Shown here piece by piece: positions 6,187 through 7,858 of a DNA stretch of 7,858 nt. Under the pieces are notes generated by a model. The model worked only from the letters and a program-made list of their open reading frames with translations. It did not search any database and was not told the DNA's origin. Numbering within the stretch: position 1 is the first letter of the stretch; each line of letters begins with the position of its first letter. The DNA is from Actinomycetota bacterium (GTDB lineage Bacteria > Actinomycetota > Actinomycetes > Streptosporangiales > Streptosporangiaceae), in NCBI GenBank assembly GCA_003168295.1, contig PMST01000692.1, positions 13,692 through 21,549 on the forward strand, in the 5' to 3' direction. The position numbers and the translations under genes were made by a program.

Positions 6187-6798
6187 TCAGGTGGTGGCGC
6201 CTGGGCCGAGGGTCGCCGCGGTGACGGTCGTGGCGGTCCGGACGAGGCTGGCGATCGCGTCCTCGGAGGTAAGCCGGGCCAGGTCGGTCAGGGAGAAGAG
6301 GGCCTCCGCGCTGACCACCGCGGCGAGGTCCTGCTTGAGCTGGGTCAGCCGCGCCGGATCGGTGCCGCCCAGCGTGTCGTTCAGCGGCGCCAGGGCCTCC
6401 TCGATCAGGCCGAACCGGAGGCCCGGCCGGGTGGCCGCCTGCTCCGGGCGGGTGATGGTGGCCGCGATCATGGCCCGGACCGCGGTCTGCGAGCTGAGCA
6501 CGCCGCGCAGCAGGAACTCGCAGGCGAAGGCGACCCGCTCGACCGGATCACGGGAGCCAGCGACCGGGCCGAGGGCGTCCGCCGGGCTGGGCCACATCCC
6601 CTCGAAGGCCTCGTTGACCAGGGAGGCCAGGTCCGGAAAGTACCGATAGGCCGTGGCCTCCGAGACGAGTGCCAGGCGGGCGACGTCGGGCATGGTCACG
6701 GTGGCGCCCGAGCGGATGAGCTCGCGGCAGGCCTGGACGATCGCGATGCGGGTGCGCTTCTTTTGGTTGATCCGTCCGGTGTCGATGCCGGTCATCAT
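6187..6798 (-). CDS. TetR-family transcriptional repressor
   Basis: A 203-residue protein. The N-terminal DNA-binding domain covers about residues 10-66, with the helix-turn-helix in TVTMPDVARLALVSEATAYRYFPDLASLVNEAF (recognition helix SEATAYRYF, 46-54). The C-terminal helical domain (about 70-200) is variable and would bind the inducer and form the dimer. The open frame reaches ATG 6813, but that start has a poor ribosome-binding site. ATG 6798 (or the adjoining ATG 6795) has GGAGG at 7-nt spacing, so I chose it. It is divergent from the alpha/beta hydrolase across about 220 bp that contain two operator-like palindromes, so it probably represses both itself and that gene. The inducer is unknown. 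Confidence 0.88.
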   Translation of the reverse strand: MMTGIDTGRINQKKRTRIAIVQACRELIRSGATVTMPDVARLALVSEATAYRYFPDLASLVNEAFEGMWPSPADALGPVAGSRDPVERVAFACEFLLRGVLSSQTAVRAMIAATITRPEQAATRPGLRFGLIEEALAPLNDTLGGTDPARLTQLKQDLAAVVSAEALFSLTDLARLTSEDAIASLVRTATTVTAATLGPGATT

Positions 6799-6805
6799 CG
6801 GCCCG

Positions 6806-6810
6806 CCTCC
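6806..6810 (-). promoter_or_regulatory. Ribosome-binding site that decides the tetR start
   Basis: GGAGG on the minus strand, 7 nt upstream of ATG 6798. It lies inside the longer frame that would begin at ATG 6813, which argues for the shorter protein. Confidence 0.7.
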
Positions 6811-6838
6811 CATCGCCTAATACAAGCTTTCAGTCTTT

Positions 6839-6868
6839 ATGATAGTTGACTTGCATTACGGATGCCAG
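6839..6868 (-). promoter_or_regulatory. Candidate tetR promoter
   Basis: On the minus strand CTGGCA (6863-6868) and TATCAT (6839-6844) are spaced by 18 nt. The -10 box overlaps the degenerate operator at 6840-6855, which would give autorepression. The predicted leader is about 30 nt. Confidence 0.5.
6840..6855. promoter_or_regulatory. Second, degenerate TetR operator
   Basis: TGATAGTTGACTTGCA has the same 7-2-7 layout as the perfect operator downstream, with 5 of 7 arm pairs matching. Its centre is exactly 42 bp (four helical turns) from the other. It covers the tetR -10 box and part of the -35 box of the rightward promoter. Confidence 0.5.
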
Positions 6869-6879
6869 CACTCTATATT
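6851..6879 (+). promoter_or_regulatory. Candidate rightward promoter of the hydrolase unit
   Basis: TTGCAT (6851-6856), a 17-nt spacer and TATATT (6874-6879). The predicted start near 6886 falls inside the perfect palindrome 6882-6897, and the -35 overlaps the degenerate one. A repressor bound at either site would block it. Confidence 0.6.
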
Positions 6880-6881
6880 TA

Positions 6882-6897
6882 TGAGAGTTCACTCTCA
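6882..6897. promoter_or_regulatory. Perfect palindromic operator, probably for the TetR protein
   Basis: TGAGAGTTCACTCTCA: perfect 7-bp arms around a 2-nt centre. It lies immediately downstream of the rightward -10 box and over the predicted transcription start. Size, symmetry and position between a divergent TetR-family gene and its neighbour fit a TetR operator. Confidence 0.75.
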
Positions 6898-6913
6898 CGA
6901 AGGGAGCGGCGAG

Positions 6914-6990
6914 ATGACTGAGATGTCCCCAGAACCACCATCGAGGCGATGAGCCGGTACACCGCCGTGCCCGCCACCGAATTTGCCTAG
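6914..6990 (+). pseudogene. Frameshifted N-terminal remnant, possibly of an alpha/beta hydrolase gene
   Basis: ATG 6914 has a good ribosome-binding site (GGGAG 6902-6906, 7-nt spacing) directly behind the rightward promoter, but the frame ends after 12 codons (MTEMSPEPPSRR, TGA 6950-6952). Restoring one A in the GAACC at 6932-6936 joins it to the other frame and gives MTEMSPE-TTIEAMSRYTAVPATEFA, ending at TAG 6988-6990. The RYTAVPATEFA stretch resembles the opening strand that precedes YRxLG in many alpha/beta hydrolases. The rest of such a gene is absent. As it stands, the second frame has its own ATG (6949) overlapping the first stop as ATGA, so a translated leader pair is an alternative. 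The gene-remnant reading is inference. Confidence 0.45.
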
Positions 6991-7011
6991 TAGCTGTCAC
7001 CCTTTTGCCTC

Positions 7012-7016
7012 AGGAG
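7012..7016 (+). promoter_or_regulatory. Ribosome-binding site that decides the hydrolase start
   Basis: AGGAG, 5 nt before ATG 7022. The frame could begin at 6983, but the added 13 residues (MPSSCHPFASGEI) look non-native and no ribosome-binding site precedes that start. Confidence 0.75.
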
Positions 7017-7021
7017 AGATC

Positions 7022-7813
7022 ATGATCACCACCTATAGTGTCAAGCTCGACGGCGTCGGGCCGGTTGACGTCACCGTCGATGAGCAGGGCGAGGGCCGGC
7101 CGGTTCTGCTGCTGCACGGCGGCGGCGGACCCGACACTGTCGCCGGTTTCGGCACCCTGCTGGCGGAGGCCAAGCCCGCCCGGGTGATCCGCCCGGTCCA
7201 TCCTGGCTTCGCCGGCACGGCACGGCCCGGGGCGCTGCACACCGTCGGCGGGCTCGCCGCGCTGTACGTGGCGCTGCTCGACCAGCTCGGCGTGGACGGC
7301 GTCACGGTCGTGGGGAACTCGATCGGGGGCTGGATCGCCGCCGAGATGGCTCTGCTTTCCTCGCCCCGCGTCAGCAAGGTCATCCTCGTCAACGCCGTCG
7401 GCATCGAGGTGCCTGGCCATCCGGTGGCCGACTTCTTCTCGCTCACCATGGATCAGGTGTTCCAGCTCAGCTTCTTTAACCCAGCGCCGTTCCGGATAGA
7501 CCCGACCACGCTGCCGCCCGCGGTTCAGGCGGTCGCGGCCGGCAACCGGGCCACGCTGGCCACCTACTCCGGGACGGCGATGAGCGACCCGACCCTGGCC
7601 GGCCGGCTGGCCGCCGTGCCGACGCCCACCCTGGTGCTATGGGGCGACAGCGACCAGATCGTCGACCCCGACTACGGGCGCGCCTTCGCCGCCGCCATCC
7701 CGGGCGCCCGGTTCCAGCTGCTCACCGACACCGGTCACATGCCCCAGGTGGAGACCCCCGACCAGGCGCTGCAGGCGATCTGGGACTTCGCCGGAGCCAG
7801 CGTGGCGGGCTAG
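7022..7813 (+). CDS. Alpha/beta hydrolase
   Basis: A 263-residue alpha/beta-hydrolase fold enzyme of usual length. Oxyanion loop LLHGGGGPD (30-38), nucleophile elbow VVGNSIGG with S100, acid D211 (or D209) in LVLWGDSDQIVD, and H239 in TDTGHMPQVE form a complete catalytic triad. It is presumably a soluble cytoplasmic esterase, lactonase or C-C bond hydrolase; no signal peptide is visible and the substrate cannot be deduced. It lies downstream of the TetR-operated promoter and the frameshifted remnant, so the same promoter probably drives it with a leader of about 135 nt. Its stop is 9 bp from the stop of the convergent SDR gene. Confidence 0.92.
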   Translation: MITTYSVKLDGVGPVDVTVDEQGEGRPVLLLHGGGGPDTVAGFGTLLAEAKPARVIRPVHPGFAGTARPGALHTVGGLAALYVALLDQLGVDGVTVVGNSIGGWIAAEMALLSSPRVSKVILVNAVGIEVPGHPVADFFSLTMDQVFQLSFFNPAPFRIDPTTLPPAVQAVAAGNRATLATYSGTAMSDPTLAGRLAAVPTPTLVLWGDSDQIVDPDYGRAFAAAIPGARFQLLTDTGHMPQVETPDQALQAIWDFAGASVAG

Positions 7814-7822
7814 GCCGGCTGT

Positions 7823-7858
7823 TCACCAGAGGGTGTAGCCGCCGTCGATGACCAGGAC
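7823..7858 (-). CDS. C-terminal end of a short-chain dehydrogenase/reductase (partial)
   Basis: Reading the minus strand from the window edge gives VLVIDGGYTLW and TGA (7823-7825). V(L)xVDGGYxx is the characteristic C-terminal strand of classical SDR oxidoreductases, which use NAD(P)H to interconvert ketones and alcohols in the cytoplasm. Only 11 residues are visible, so the subfamily and catalytic residues lie outside the window. The gene is convergent with the alpha/beta hydrolase. Confidence 0.7.
   Translation of the reverse strand, partial: VLVIDGGYTLW

Noticed and set aside
1..7858. Phage defence system centred on the HNH protein
   Set aside because: No helicase, methyltransferase, NTPase or other defence partner accompanies it, and the neighbours are a lipoprotein and metabolic regulator genes.

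Overview
The window comes from a high-GC, Gram-positive type genome, almost certainly an actinomycete (Actinomycetota). The evidence is GC-rich coding sequence with G/C at most third positions, GTG and TTG start candidates, a lipobox lipoprotein, a DUF222-HNH ('13E12 repeat' family) protein, and TetR- and AraC-controlled oxidoreductase and hydrolase genes. The sequence alone does not fix the genus. I see no tRNA, rRNA, CRISPR array or complete insertion sequence.

Layout. Positions 1-111 hold the last 36 codons of a + strand membrane protein, probably an FtsX-like ABC permease. It converges on a secreted PQQ-type beta-propeller lipoprotein gene (125-1585, -). Upstream of that on the same strand lies a long DUF222-HNH nuclease-like gene (1710-3896, -) with two in-frame coding tandem repeats. 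An AT-rich gap of about 180 bp follows. Its low-GC part (3911-4030) is 37.5% GC and carries a near-consensus promoter firing into the HNH gene. Its other end holds a decayed 31-bp copy of a piece of the neighbouring araC-type gene. Next come an AraC-family regulator (4076-4957, -) and a divergent aldo/keto reductase (5121-6134, +), a common regulator-target pairing. The reductase converges on a TetR-family repressor (6187-6798, -), with a strong hairpin between them. The repressor is divergent from an alpha/beta hydrolase (7022-7813, +). The last 36 bases are the C-terminal end of a short-chain dehydrogenase/reductase (-).

How the parts may work together. The two regulator-enzyme pairs (AraC with aldo/keto reductase; TetR with alpha/beta hydrolase) look like small inducible modules for handling small carbonyl or ester compounds, and the SDR at the right edge fits this setting. 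The best-supported regulatory structure is the tetR-hydrolase intergenic region. A perfect 7-2-7 palindrome (6882-6897) and a degenerate copy exactly 42 bp away (6840-6855) bracket overlapping divergent promoters, as expected for TetR autoregulation. Between that promoter and the intact hydrolase lies a frameshifted 25-codon remnant that reads like the N-terminus of another alpha/beta hydrolase.

I found no clearly new biological system. The most unusual items are the TetR double operator with its gene remnant, the araC-derived fragment beside the HNH gene's AT-rich promoter island, and the possible leaderless ATG 5 nt downstream of that promoter's -10 box.
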